Source of the DNA: JBOGFI01 sp050743365
Lineage (GTDB): Bacteria; Actinomycetota; Acidimicrobiia; IMCC26256; JACDBD01
DNA: 37,949 nt
Direction: 5' to 3'
Assembly (NCBI GenBank): GCA_050743365.1
Contig: JBOGFI010000212.1
Span: 1 to 37,949, forward strand
Shown here piece by piece: positions 8,088-15,977 of the stretch. The notes beneath the pieces are model-generated. The model worked only from the letters and a program-made list of their open reading frames with translations, had not been told where the DNA came from and ran no database searches. The first letter of the stretch is position 1. Each line of letters starts with the position of its first letter. The position numbers and the translations under genes are program-made.

Positions 8088-9310
8088 GGCCGCCGGCCAT
8101 CGAGCTCACCGGCGTCGGGAAGCGGTACTGGAAGATCGAGGAGCGCAGTCTCGTTCGCTCGCTCGTACCGCTCGGTCCTCCGAACCGGACGGAACTCTGG
8201 GCGCTGCGCGACGCCAACTTGCGCGTGGAACCTGGCGAGACGCTCGGCATGATCGGGCGCAACGGGGCCGGCAAGTCCACCATGCTCCGCTTGCTCGCAG
8301 GCGTGACCGGGCCGACGACGGGGACCGTCGTGACGCGCGGCCGCGTCGCTCCGCTCCTCAGCGTCGGGGTCGGCTTTCACCACGAGTTGACCGGCCGCGA
8401 GAACATCTATGTCAATGCGATGCTCTTGGGGTTCAGCAAGTCGCAGATCAATGCCCTCTTCGACGAGATCGTAGAGTTCGCAGAACTCGGCGAGTTCATC
8501 GATACGCCGGTGAAGTTCTATTCCTCCGGTATGTACATGCGACTCGGCTTCTCGGTCGCCATCCATGTCGAGCCCGATGTGCTGCTCGTCGACGAGGTGC
8601 TGGCGGTCGGTGACGTCGGCTTCCGCCTCCGCAGTCTCGACCGCATGCGAGCGATGCAGCAGTCAGGAACGGCGTTGGTGTTCGTGAGCCACTGGCTACA
8701 AACGGTGCAGGTGCTCTGCCCGAGAACAGTCTGCATGCATCAGGGACGCATCGAGTTCGACGGGCCCACGGAGGCGGCGATCGCCCGATACCACGAGCTG
8801 CTAGCAAGCGACGAGGAGGAGAAAGGAGCAGGGTCGGTTCGCGTCGATCACCGCGAGCTCGTAAACGCCGAGGGCGTGGCGGTCGGCACGGTGCACCAGG
8901 ACGACCTCTTGACCTACCGCGTCCGGCTGCGCTTCGAGCGCCCCGTCGACAGCCCCCAGGTGCTGTTCCAGGTGATCTCGGAGGACAGCACGCTCGCGTA
9001 CCAGATGCGGACCCGGGTCGGCGAGTCCTGGCGTTCGTTTTCGGAAGGCGAGGAGACCCAGGTCGTCGTGAGCTTCCGACCTCGCATCGGCGGTGGTGGC
9101 ACGTTCCGGGTCGCGATGCTCGTGACCAACACCGACAACTCCGTGACTCTCGTCCACGATCACAACGGGCCGTCATTCTTCGTCGCCCCCCGCCTCGGTA
9201 CGCTCGGTATCACCGACCTCCTTGCCACCATCACGATCGATGGCGAGCACCGTGCGAACCACCGCTCCCTGAGATTCGAGGGCCATCGGGCCGCCGTCGA
9301 GGGCGGATAG
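8084..9310 (+). CDS. wzt: ABC transporter ATPase with C-terminal glycan-recognition domain (Wzt-like)
   Basis: The 408-residue product has an N-terminal ATPase with Walker A GRNGAGKST (58-66), an ABC signature of the polysaccharide-exporter type YSSGMYMRLGF (146-156), Walker B DVLLVDE (165-171) and the switch His in VSHW (about 203). About 160 residues follow the ATPase (from about 250) and form a predicted beta-rich Wzt_C-type domain (VGTVHQDDLLTYRVRLRFERP..FRVAMLVTN). In E. coli O8/O9a-type systems that domain binds the modified non-reducing end of the finished chain, so its presence implies that export is coupled to a specific terminal structure. The start overlaps the permease stop (ATGA). 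Confidence 0.94.
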   Translation: MRPPAIELTGVGKRYWKIEERSLVRSLVPLGPPNRTELWALRDANLRVEPGETLGMIGRNGAGKSTMLRLLAGVTGPTTGTVVTRGRVAPLLSVGVGFHHELTGRENIYVNAMLLGFSKSQINALFDEIVEFAELGEFIDTPVKFYSSGMYMRLGFSVAIHVEPDVLLVDEVLAVGDVGFRLRSLDRMRAMQQSGTALVFVSHWLQTVQVLCPRTVCMHQGRIEFDGPTEAAIARYHELLASDEEEKGAGSVRVDHRELVNAEGVAVGTVHQDDLLTYRVRLRFERPVDSPQVLFQVISEDSTLAYQMRTRVGESWRSFSEGEETQVVVSFRPRIGGGGTFRVAMLVTNTDNSVTLVHDHNGPSFFVAPRLGTLGITDLLATITIDGEHRANHRSLRFEGHRAAVEGG

Positions 9311-9358
9311 CTTCAGGCCGCAGACGCGCCGCGGCCGCGACCTGCGGTCGATTCACCG

Positions 9359-9364
9359 TAGAAT
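9359..9364 (+). promoter_or_regulatory. -10-like TAGAAT, leaderless start of the 9372 gene
   Basis: TAGAAT lies 7 bases before the GTG at 9372, the distance expected if transcription starts on or next to the start codon. No Shine-Dalgarno precedes the GTG and no good -35 is visible. Leaderless mRNAs with a TANNNT box at this distance are well known in actinobacteria. The 61-base gap after the Wzt stop is the only sizeable gap here, consistent with a new transcript. Confidence 0.5.
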
Positions 9365-9371
9365 CCCCGCC

Positions 9372-10310
9372 GTGCCGAAATACTCATTGCGCCACAGAGG
9401 TTTCGGTCTCACGATCGAGCTCCCCGATCGAGTCGAACGCGCGATCCGAAGGTTGCGCCCGAAGCCTGCCGCTCCTACCGAGAAGCTCGTACTCCAACCG
9501 CCTCCCCTCATCGCCGTCGACTCTCGCGAACAGGAGCGCGCCTTTATCAACGACTTCGTCGCGAACGCCTCAGCCCAGTCGCAGGCTGATGCCAACGACT
9601 CGGACGAGGTTTCCGGCCATCCCTGGTACCACACGATCGAGCTCCCCGACGGATCCGTTACGCCGGGCCGGTTCGACCATCGCGGGCTGGTGCCTCACTA
9701 CGGTCTGCCGGACGACTTGCGCGGGAAGCGGGCGCTGGACGTCGGGAGTGGTGACGGCTTCTGGGCATTCGAGCTCGAGCGCCGAGGCGCGGAGGTTACG
9801 AGTCTCGATATCGAAACCTTCGCCGATGTCGACCTTCCCCCTGCCTTGCACGAGATCTTCGTGGAGCGTCCGGTAGACCTGTCCTTCCGTCGCGGGCTCG
9901 AGATCGCCCGTCGTCGGCTCGGATCCCGGGTCAAGCTGATCAACGGGCCCATCTACGATCTCGACCCCGACGAGGTCGGCACCTTCGACCTCGTGCACGC
10001 CGGAGACATCTTGCTGCACCTGCGTGATCCCGCCCTGGCGCTCCAGCGCCTGCGGGCAGTCACATCTGGCCAGTCCCTTCTCGCCGATTGCTTCGATCCG
10101 GTTCTCGACACCCTCGGCGCCGGACCCGGTCTGACTCGGTACCGGGGCGGTTGGCACGACGCGACCTGGTGGGCGCCGGCGCTGAGCACGCTCACTCAGA
10201 TGGTTGCCGATGCAGGTTTCGAGAACGTGCAGGTTGTGACGACCTACAACCTCTCGGAGCGCAACGGCGTGCGCGGCCTGTGGCGGGCGGTGCTGCGGGC
10301 GCAAACCTGA
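9372..10310 (+). CDS. class I SAM-dependent methyltransferase (paralogue of 12463-13242)
   Basis: This 312-residue protein has a conserved lead-in HPWYHTIELPDG..GRFDHRGLVPHYGLP before the SAM-binding motif RALDVGSGDGFWAFELERRGAEVTSLD (about 120-146). That lead-in is reminiscent of the CmoB-like group of methyltransferases. LVHAGDILLHLRDPALALQRL is the expected post-II region. In this context it most likely methylates a sugar of the exported glycan rather than tRNA. The first 75 residues are charged and variable. GTG 9372 was chosen for the TAGAAT box 7 bases upstream; the gene probably has a leaderless transcript. The minus-strand gene at 12463 encodes a shorter relative with the same lead-in and motif. 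Confidence 0.85.
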   Translation: MPKYSLRHRGFGLTIELPDRVERAIRRLRPKPAAPTEKLVLQPPPLIAVDSREQERAFINDFVANASAQSQADANDSDEVSGHPWYHTIELPDGSVTPGRFDHRGLVPHYGLPDDLRGKRALDVGSGDGFWAFELERRGAEVTSLDIETFADVDLPPALHEIFVERPVDLSFRRGLEIARRRLGSRVKLINGPIYDLDPDEVGTFDLVHAGDILLHLRDPALALQRLRAVTSGQSLLADCFDPVLDTLGAGPGLTRYRGGWHDATWWAPALSTLTQMVADAGFENVQVVTTYNLSERNGVRGLWRAVLRAQT

Positions 10311-10398
10311 CGTATCCACGGCACGACTCGGTCGACGGCAATACGTTCCAGCGAGCGCGCCCCGCCGAGGTCGTGCGATCGGTCGCCGGTCGCGGCCG

Positions 10399-11334
10399 GT
10401 GACCGCCGCGTGGATCGCAGGAGCGGCCGGGTTCTATCGTTCCGCTCTCGTGATCCACGGGTCGGGCGAGCCGCTACGGGCGTTCTTCGGGCACCATCGG
10501 TGCGCCACGACTTCGACGGCGGGGCTGAACGAGACCGTGTGCCGGGAGCTCGGGCTGCGCCACCGCGTCCTGCACTCCCTCCACGGGCTCGACGACCCGG
10601 GACGTTGGATCGCCGCCGAGGGCGTCGAGTTCCTCTCCTATACGAACGCCGACCCGGCCCGCATCGGCGAGCTGGGCGAGCTCCGCGGGTTCCACATCAT
10701 CCGCGACCCGCGTGATCTCTGCGTCTCGAACTACTTCTCGGACCTGCTCAGCCACAACCTCGACGAGGAGTGGGTCGAACTCGCCGACCGGCGGCGGCAC
10801 CTCAACGAGGTGAGCAAGGACGAGGGCCTGCAGTTCGAGATCGACTCGCTGGGGTGGCTCTTCGAGCGGATGGCAGCGTGGGAGGACCGCGCCGACGTCC
10901 TCGAGGTGCGGCTCGAAGAGATCATGGTCAACCCCTACCAGGTGTACCTCGACGTGTTCACGTTCCTCGGCCTGCTCGACGACGTCATCGGACGCCGCGA
11001 ACGGCTTGTGCGCGAGGCCACCATCGTCGCCGGGCGGGTCCTCGGCGCTCGCTCGCCGCGGCCGCTGCGCGACCGCCGGCGCCACGCCCTCATGCCGGAA
11101 CGCCTGCTCGGGATCGTTTACGAACGCAGCTTCACGCGCCTCGCCGGCGGTCGCCGGCCGGGCGAGGAGGACGTCTCCAGCCACCACCGCAAGGGTGTGG
11201 CCGGCGACTGGCGCAACCACTTCACCGACGCGCACGTGGAGCGGTTCAAGGAGCTCTACAACCCGGTGCTCGTCCGCCTCGGCTACGAGACCGATGATCG
11301 CTGGTCGCTGCGTCCGACCGTCCGCAGGTCCTGA
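10399..11334 (+). CDS. sulfotransferase family protein (PAPS-dependent, putative)
   Basis: The product (311 residues from GTG 10399) has the two PAPS-binding signatures of the family in degenerate form: FFGHHRCATTS (about 29-39), in the place of the 5'-phosphosulfate loop, and IIRDPRDLCVS (101-110), the 3'-phosphate loop with Arg and Ser. The C-terminal RKGVAGDWRNHFT is the third conserved block of carbohydrate and aryl sulfotransferases. The His-His-Arg in the first loop, in place of the usual Lys, is notable. A GTG at 10450 (residue 18) would start just before the first loop and is preceded by TATCGT at 10434-10439, so it may be the true start. Likely role: sulfation of a hydroxyl on the polysaccharide. 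Confidence 0.82.
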   Translation: MTAAWIAGAAGFYRSALVIHGSGEPLRAFFGHHRCATTSTAGLNETVCRELGLRHRVLHSLHGLDDPGRWIAAEGVEFLSYTNADPARIGELGELRGFHIIRDPRDLCVSNYFSDLLSHNLDEEWVELADRRRHLNEVSKDEGLQFEIDSLGWLFERMAAWEDRADVLEVRLEEIMVNPYQVYLDVFTFLGLLDDVIGRRERLVREATIVAGRVLGARSPRPLRDRRRHALMPERLLGIVYERSFTRLAGGRRPGEEDVSSHHRKGVAGDWRNHFTDAHVERFKELYNPVLVRLGYETDDRWSLRPTVRRS

Positions 11335-11408
11335 GCCGCGTGTTCGTCGTGTGATGATGCCGTGACTGTGTTGCTGCCGTCGCTCGAGCGCAACCGCGCC
11401 GCCGTGGC

Positions 11409-12365
11409 GTGAGGCGACCGCCGCCAGAGATTGCGGTCGTCATCCCGACGTTCCGCCATCCCGAACGGCTGCCGCGGCTCGTCGGTGCCCTGGAGCGGCA
11501 GTCGATCCCGCCCGACCGGTTCGAGGTCGTGGTGGTTGACGACGGGTCGGGGGATGACACCCCCGAGGTCCTGGCCAAGCTGGCCGATGCGACACCGCTA
11601 CGGCTCCGGCCCGTCGTGCTCGAACGCAACGCCGGACCGGCGGCGGCGCGGAACGCCGGCTGGGTAAGCACCAGTGCCCCGGTCGTCGCGTTCACTGACG
11701 ACGATTGCGTTCCCGATCCGGAGTGGCTCCGTTTCGGCCTCGGTGCCCTCATGCGGGGTTCTAGCATCGGCATCGTCCAGGGCGCGACCCTCAAGCCCCA
11801 AGGTCCCCAGACATGGGGTCGATGGACCGTGTTTCGAGAGATCGTGGGCCCGACTCCGTGGTTCGAGGGCTGCAATCTTTTCCTCCGGCGGGAGGCGCTC
11901 GAGCAGACCGGCGGATTCGACGAGGAGATCCGCATGGTGGCGGAGGACACCTGGCTCGGTTGGGCCGTGCTGGCGGCCGGTTGGGAGCGTGGCTTCGACG
12001 AGCTGGCGACGGTGCGCCACGACCTCTCGGAGCGCGGGCTGCGCTGGCACGTCCGCATGGGGTGGCGCGAGCGCAACGCGCTTCGTGTCGCGCGCGAGTT
12101 CCCCGACCTCCAGCGCGAGGGCTTCTGGCGACCCTGGGCGCTGCGTCCCCTCAACGCCGCGTTTGCCGCGGGGGCGATCGGAACCGTGGTCGCGGTGCGC
12201 CGACCGGTCGCGCTCCTCGCCTGGTTGCCCTGGTGGTGGATGCGGCGACCGCCGTTCGGGTTCCACCCGTACTTCCGCTACCTGGGCGAGAAGTGGTTGG
12301 TGGACGCAGCCGTGTTCGCGGGTATGAAGGTCGGCGCCGTCCGGTACCGGCGGTTCGCCGTGTGA
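11409..12365 (+). CDS. GT2 family glycosyltransferase (paralogue of 6143-7111)
   Basis: The 318-residue protein has IAVVIPTFRHPERL, VVVVDDGSGDDT, the acceptor segment NAGPAAARNAGW, AFTDDDCVP (metal-binding DDD at 97-99), the PWFEGCNLF block and GGFDEEIRMVAEDTWLGWAV in the catalytic region. It aligns throughout with the product of 6143-7111, including the FWRPWALR tail and the hydrophobic C-terminal segment, so both belong to one subfamily with related donors or acceptors. The GTG start at 11409 has no clear Shine-Dalgarno. It ends 97 bases before a convergent gene, with a strong hairpin between them. Confidence 0.88.
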   Translation: MRRPPPEIAVVIPTFRHPERLPRLVGALERQSIPPDRFEVVVVDDGSGDDTPEVLAKLADATPLRLRPVVLERNAGPAAARNAGWVSTSAPVVAFTDDDCVPDPEWLRFGLGALMRGSSIGIVQGATLKPQGPQTWGRWTVFREIVGPTPWFEGCNLFLRREALEQTGGFDEEIRMVAEDTWLGWAVLAAGWERGFDELATVRHDLSERGLRWHVRMGWRERNALRVAREFPDLQREGFWRPWALRPLNAAFAAGAIGTVVAVRRPVALLAWLPWWWMRRPPFGFHPYFRYLGEKWLVDAAVFAGMKVGAVRYRRFAV

Positions 12366-12429
12366 CGCGCGTTCCGGCCGTGGATCAGGGGCTCCTCCCG
12401 CCGAGACGGCCATCGACACCCTCACGGCC

Positions 12430-12455
12430 GGCTCGCTGGCCGTCAGCAGCGAGCC
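12430..12455. terminator. bidirectional hairpin between convergent genes
   Basis: A perfect 8-bp inverted repeat GGCTCGCT / AGCGAGCC with a 10-base loop lies between the stop of the GT2 gene (12365) and the stop of the minus-strand methyltransferase gene (12463). An overlapping alternative 6-bp pair (ACGGCC 12424-12429 with GGCCGT 12438-12443) exists. No T-tract follows, as is common in high-GC actinobacteria. Position between convergent genes supports a terminator. Confidence 0.55.
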
Positions 12456-12462
12456 CGCTCGA

Positions 12463-13242
12463 TCACGTTGTGACCGGGCGAGCGAGGAGAGCCCGGTGCA
12501 CGACGCCGGGCGCGGTGTCGCGCGTCACCGCACGAGTCACCAGGCTGCGGGCGCGGTCGCGCAGCGTCGCCGGTAGACCCTGGCCTTCCCGATCCCGCAC
12601 GACGTACGGACGCGAGACCCGCTCGATCTCGAAACCAGCTGCCTGCACCATGCGTCTGTGGCCAGCGGCGTTGGGGCGAAGACGGCCCTGGAGATCGTCG
12701 AGCCTGAACAGGGGTCGGCCCACTCCGAGAATGCTGAGGCCCAGCTCGATCGGCTCGGCGGAGAGAAACAGCCCACCGGTGGCGGATCGCATCGCCCTGA
12801 CCGCGCCGATGGGGTCGCGGAGGTGCGACAGCAGCGACCCGCACACCACGATGTCGAACGTGCCGAACCCGCCCCGATCGAGGCCGGTGACGGCACTCGA
12901 CCGCCACTCCACGGCGCTGTCGATCAGCTCCGCCGCCAGCCGGAAACCGACGCCCGTGGCGGCGCCTGCGCCGGTATCGGCGAGCCGCAGGTCGTCCTCG
13001 ACGGCGAGCGCCAGGACCTCGGCCGCGCCTCGCCGTTCCAGCTCGAACGCCAGGATGCCGTCCATGGTGCCGACGTCGACACAGCGCTTGCCCCAGACGT
13101 TCGGCCACGGCATGGCATCGAGCACCGGACGCAGGTCGAACCGGCCCCTGGTGGCCACACCAGGGGCGACGTCGATCGTGTCGTACCAGCACGGGTGGGC
13201 GTCGAGGCGACGTTGGACCTCCGCGGCGTCGATCATGTGCAC
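12463..13242 (-). CDS. class I SAM-dependent methyltransferase (paralogue of 9372-10310)
   Basis: This 259-residue protein begins with HPCWYDTIDVAPG..GRFDLRPVLDAMPWP and the SAM motif RCVDVGTMDGILAFELERRGA, clearly related to the plus-strand gene at 9372 but lacking its 75-residue N-terminal extension. FDIVVCGSLLSHLRDPIGAVRAM is the post-II region. In motif I the usual GxG is altered to GTMDG, so SAM binding should be tested. A strong Shine-Dalgarno GGAGG lies at 13251-13247, 4 bases before GTG 13242 and 10 bases before an in-frame ATG at 13236; either may be used. Probably a glycan O-methyltransferase by context. Confidence 0.85.
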   Translation of the reverse strand: MHMIDAAEVQRRLDAHPCWYDTIDVAPGVATRGRFDLRPVLDAMPWPNVWGKRCVDVGTMDGILAFELERRGAAEVLALAVEDDLRLADTGAGAATGVGFRLAAELIDSAVEWRSSAVTGLDRGGFGTFDIVVCGSLLSHLRDPIGAVRAMRSATGGLFLSAEPIELGLSILGVGRPLFRLDDLQGRLRPNAAGHRRMVQAAGFEIERVSRPYVVRDREGQGLPATLRDRARSLVTRAVTRDTAPGVVHRALLARPVTT

Positions 13243-13277
13243 GGTACCTCCATACGCGCCTGTGCTCCCTGGCCTGG

Positions 13278-13310
13278 GCCTGCCCCGCGACCGAAGCGTT
13301 CAGGGCAGGC
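13278..13310 (-). terminator. stem-loop between minus-strand sulfotransferase and methyltransferase genes
   Basis: A perfect 8-bp inverted repeat GCCTGCCC (13278-13285) / GGGCAGGC (13303-13310) encloses 17 bases, which include a small inner CGC/GCG pair. It sits in the 136-base gap downstream of the sulfotransferase stop (13379) and upstream of the methyltransferase start (13242). It may terminate or attenuate the minus-strand transcript. There is no T-tract. Confidence 0.45.
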
Positions 13311-13378
13311 GGCCGGGTCTGTGTTCGGATCAAAGGGCGGTCATCGACTACGCCGCGCTGAGCATTTGACCAGGGAGA

Positions 13379-14158
13379 TCAGTTCTCACCTTCGAGCAAT
13401 GGTGCGAACCGCGTTCGGCGTACGGCCGCGGTAACGTCGTCGAAGTTGCTGATGCGCTCGGCGAGGCGCCCCGCCCCCGTGGGTACGAGCTCGGTGGACG
13501 CGGGCGCTGAGCACGCCCCGAGCCATCCCATGACGGCATCCACCGTGGCCTGGTGGCGATCGGGCTGCTCCAAATCATCCTCGTAGGTCAGCTTCAACCA
13601 CCGCCGAGCTGCCGCGGTGACCTCGTCGACGAAGCGGCTTGCCTGCTCGGAAAGGCCCATCATCGCGATGAGCTGGTCAGGCGCGACGGTCAGCGTCTCC
13701 GGACCGGAGGACGGCGAGTCGTTCCCGCGCCGCTGGTGGTAGTCGTCGCGTTGCATCGCCCACAGCCAAGACAAGGATTGACGCAGCACGTTCCGACGGG
13801 TGAGGCCGAGCAGCGCCCAGCCGTGCGCATCAAGCCGCGCGAGGAAGGCTGCGGGATCGCCAAGCCGTTGAATGCGGTCGAGCTGGCTGACGAGGACCTT
13901 GCAGCCATAGAAGTCGGCACCCGCGTGCACGGCCCGTCGTGCGCGCGCTTCCATGAATAACTTTGGGAAACGGACCTTTTGCCTGAGGATCTCGCCGTCG
14001 CAAACCATTCCGGGTTGGGACTGAAGGAGATCGACGAGCAATTCCGATCCGCACCGCCCGGGGCACACGATCACGAATCGCTTTCCCCTCGAACGTAGGG
14101 ACGCTGCGGCAGGCGCGTACGCGCGCGCGCCCGAGAGCGCCTTCCTCAGTACCGACAT
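13379..14158 (-). CDS. sulfotransferase (Stf0-like or related P-loop sulfotransferase)
   Basis: The 259-residue product opens with a hydrophobic strand and the 5'-phosphosulfate loop FVIVCPGRCGSELLVDLL (28-45). GLTRRNVLRQSLSWL (118-132) supplies the Arg and Ser of the 3'-phosphate-binding element. FYGCKVLVSQLD and LKLTYEDDLEQ match conserved blocks of small bacterial sulfotransferases such as Stf0. It is unlike the sulfotransferase at 10399 in length and motif spacing, so the two probably act on different positions. The ATG at 14158 lies inside the upstream gene (13-base overlap), implying coupling. Third positions are less G/C-rich than in the flanking plus-strand genes. Confidence 0.82.
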   Translation of the reverse strand: MSVLRKALSGARAYAPAAASLRSRGKRFVIVCPGRCGSELLVDLLQSQPGMVCDGEILRQKVRFPKLFMEARARRAVHAGADFYGCKVLVSQLDRIQRLGDPAAFLARLDAHGWALLGLTRRNVLRQSLSWLWAMQRDDYHQRRGNDSPSSGPETLTVAPDQLIAMMGLSEQASRFVDEVTAAARRWLKLTYEDDLEQPDRHQATVDAVMGWLGACSAPASTELVPTGAGRLAERISNFDDVTAAVRRTRFAPLLEGEN

Positions 14159-14940
14159 TTGGCGATCGCCTCGAGTACAGCCAGCGTGAACTTGGTCGCG
14201 GGGTTCATCTTCGACGGCATCTTCCCCGAATAGAACACGTAGTTCTGATTTCTCCAGTCCGCCAAACTCAGAGACACGCCGAGCAGGCGATCGATGTCCC
14301 GTCCATATTCATAGAACACGAGATAGTCGTCGGACCGTTGTTCGTGATACGACGGCTCGAGAATGTGGAGGATCCTTTCACCGTCTCGCCGGGCGCGGCG
14401 TCGCGTCGTTCGGTTCCAGATCACTGGGGTCGTGAAGAGAACGAGACCATGCGGCTTGATCACCCGCCGGCATTCATCAGCCGCGAGCGTCGGGTTGTTG
14501 ACATGCTCGACGGTCTCACTGTGTAGGAAGAGATCGAACGTGTCGCTTCGATAGGTCATGCCCTCGATGTTCTGTTGCCTGTCGGTGCCGTACTCGGCAT
14601 AGGTGAGCTTCCGGAGTTGGGTGAGTGTCTGGTGGAGCTCATGGCAGGAGTTGAGCTCGCAGACCTGGAGCCCTTCGACGTTCGCGGCCGGCACCCACTC
14701 TTCGAGGGAGGCCGTCCCGAAGCCATATTTTGATTTCAGGATCGCGCGGGCGAGGCCTTGGGCACGTAAGTTCACACCGCAGTCAGGGCAGATCGACCCC
14801 TCACGCCGATTGAACTGCCGGGCGAGTCGATCGGAGATGCCCCATGTGCGCTGCAACGCCTGGTCGATTGGATGAATACGGCGGTAGGCCGATCTTCCGC
14901 CGCAGTTGTAGCAATACGCTCGCGTTCGTCGTTCCATCAA
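14146..14940 (-). CDS. zinc-ribbon SAM-methyltransferase-like protein with altered motif I
   Basis: The 264-residue protein begins with two CxxC pairs (C10/C13 and C51/C54), a probable zinc ribbon. A methyltransferase-like fold follows. The SAM loop region reads VEGLQVCELNSCHELHQTL, without the usual GxGxG. Later elements are normal: DTFDLFLHSETVEHVNNPTLAADECRRVIKPHGLVLFTTP is a good Methyltransf_11-type post-II region. Zinc-ribbon plus methyltransferase proteins are known in polysaccharide loci as sugar C- or O-methyltransferases, but the changed loop leaves catalysis uncertain. Codon use is visibly less G/C-biased than in neighbours, suggesting acquisition. An ATG pair (MM) marks the start at 14940. 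Confidence 0.78.
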   Translation of the reverse strand: MMERRTRAYCYNCGGRSAYRRIHPIDQALQRTWGISDRLARQFNRREGSICPDCGVNLRAQGLARAILKSKYGFGTASLEEWVPAANVEGLQVCELNSCHELHQTLTQLRKLTYAEYGTDRQQNIEGMTYRSDTFDLFLHSETVEHVNNPTLAADECRRVIKPHGLVLFTTPVIWNRTTRRRARRDGERILHILEPSYHEQRSDDYLVFYEYGRDIDRLLGVSLSLADWRNQNYVFYSGKMPSKMNPATKFTLAVLEAIAKCRY

Positions 14941-14972
14941 GGCATGGGTTGAGGAGTTCGGATTCCCTCCAC

Positions 14973-15815
14973 CTAATAGGCGCGGTCAGGGAGTGGCACG
15001 AACATCTCGAACGGGTGGAAGAAGTCGGCGAGCCAGGCATCGTCCATCGTCCACCACTCTCTTTCTCCCGTGAGGTTCTGGAGCTGGGATCTGTATGCCG
15101 CGACGGCGCCACGTTTGCGTGCCAGGTATCCCTCTGTGCTGACGAGCTCGGGTCTGAGCACGATGGATGCTCGAAGAGATTGCCAGACAAGATGCCACGC
15201 AGCGGAAAGATCGCTCCGGGGCCTGGACCTGAGCACCCAGGGCCAGATCTTCCAGAAGTACACGGAGTACTGCAGGACGCGCCCACTCGGCCATTTGTTG
15301 AGCCTCCGCAGCGCTCTCGCCAGGGCGATGTGGTCTCCATGCCAGTCGGTGATCGAAGGAAGAAGCAGCTCGTCTGGTTGGAACTCATTGATGATCGCTG
15401 CCAACCGAACGCAGACCTCGTCTTCGAAATCTTCGAGATGCCCGTCCCTGTAGCCGAGAAATACAACGTCATCCTCGCCAAGCCCAAGCATGGTGCACGC
15501 GCTGAGGGCCTCGCTCTTGCGGATGGCTGCCAGCTGATCGCTTGACAGAACTGCCGATCTGCTCGAAGCACTCCCGTCGGTGAATACCACGAGCTTCACT
15601 GGGGTCCCCGCGTCCCGTTTTCGCATTATCGTGACGCCGCATCCCAATGTCTCGTCGTCGGGGTGTGGCGCCAAAACCAAACAGGAGCGTTGCGGAGAGA
15701 TCGACGTCGTATCTTTGCCCTTGGCATAGAGGACTCGCCGCCCGAGTGACCGACTGAGCGTCTTCGTACTGGCGGCGCTCTTGGTTCGAAGTGCCGAGCG
15801 AGATGTAGAACCCAT
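14973..15815 (-). CDS. PIG-L/LmbE-family N-acetylglucosamine deacetylase
   Basis: From ATG 15815 the protein is about 280 residues. It contains LVLAPHPDDETLGCG (47-60), the metal-binding HPDD motif with its catalytic Asp, and DWHGDH (157-162) carrying the third metal ligand, both diagnostic of the PIG-L fold. The family removes acetyl groups from N-acetylated sugars (mycothiol and GPI precursors, teicoplanin, glycan GlcNAc). Here it probably makes a free amino sugar in the polysaccharide or a precursor. The frame is open to 15854 with a non-ATG start, but the first basic residues there are not conserved-looking. It heads the minus-strand block with lower G/C bias that continues to 13379. A TAGAAT box at 15843-15838 on this strand is a possible -10. 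Confidence 0.87.
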   Translation of the reverse strand: MGSTSRSALRTKSAASTKTLSRSLGRRVLYAKGKDTTSISPQRSCLVLAPHPDDETLGCGVTIMRKRDAGTPVKLVVFTDGSASSRSAVLSSDQLAAIRKSEALSACTMLGLGEDDVVFLGYRDGHLEDFEDEVCVRLAAIINEFQPDELLLPSITDWHGDHIALARALRRLNKWPSGRVLQYSVYFWKIWPWVLRSRPRSDLSAAWHLVWQSLRASIVLRPELVSTEGYLARKRGAVAAYRSQLQNLTGEREWWTMDDAWLADFFHPFEMFVPLPDRAY

Positions 15816-15977
15816 GATGGTAATCCGTTCCGTCCGGATTCTAGATCTCTGCAAGGAAGCGGCACCTCCTCGTCTTCACGAGCCTCTCGTTCGATCTCCT
15901 CGATTTTCGGCTCGCATGAATCATCGATGACCACACTGGTCCAGCCCTTCCGGCAAACTCACGCGGCCCGTTAGTGT
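15816..15977. promoter_or_regulatory. divergent intergenic region between deacetylase and TylF-type genes
   Basis: This 162-base region must contain start signals for two divergent transcripts. On the minus strand TAGAAT (15843-15838) lies 22 bases before the deacetylase ATG. On the plus strand TAGTGT (15972-15977) is near the next gene but at an irregular distance. No convincing -35 elements were found. A minus-strand ORF through here begins with an acidic peptide (residues IEEIEREAREDEE) but lacks other support. Confidence 0.3.

Noticed and set aside
11813..13369. Plus-strand 518-codon ORF spanning the convergent GT2 and methyltransferase genes
   Set aside because: It crosses two well-supported genes and a hairpin, and its translation is low-complexity Arg/Ser/Pro.
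15626..15934. Minus-strand 102-codon ORF with an acidic N-terminus in the divergent gap before the deacetylase gene
   Set aside because: Most of it overlaps the deacetylase N-terminus in another frame. Only about 35 residues are unique, without G/C3 bias or a ribosome site. It could be a remnant but is not supportable as a gene.
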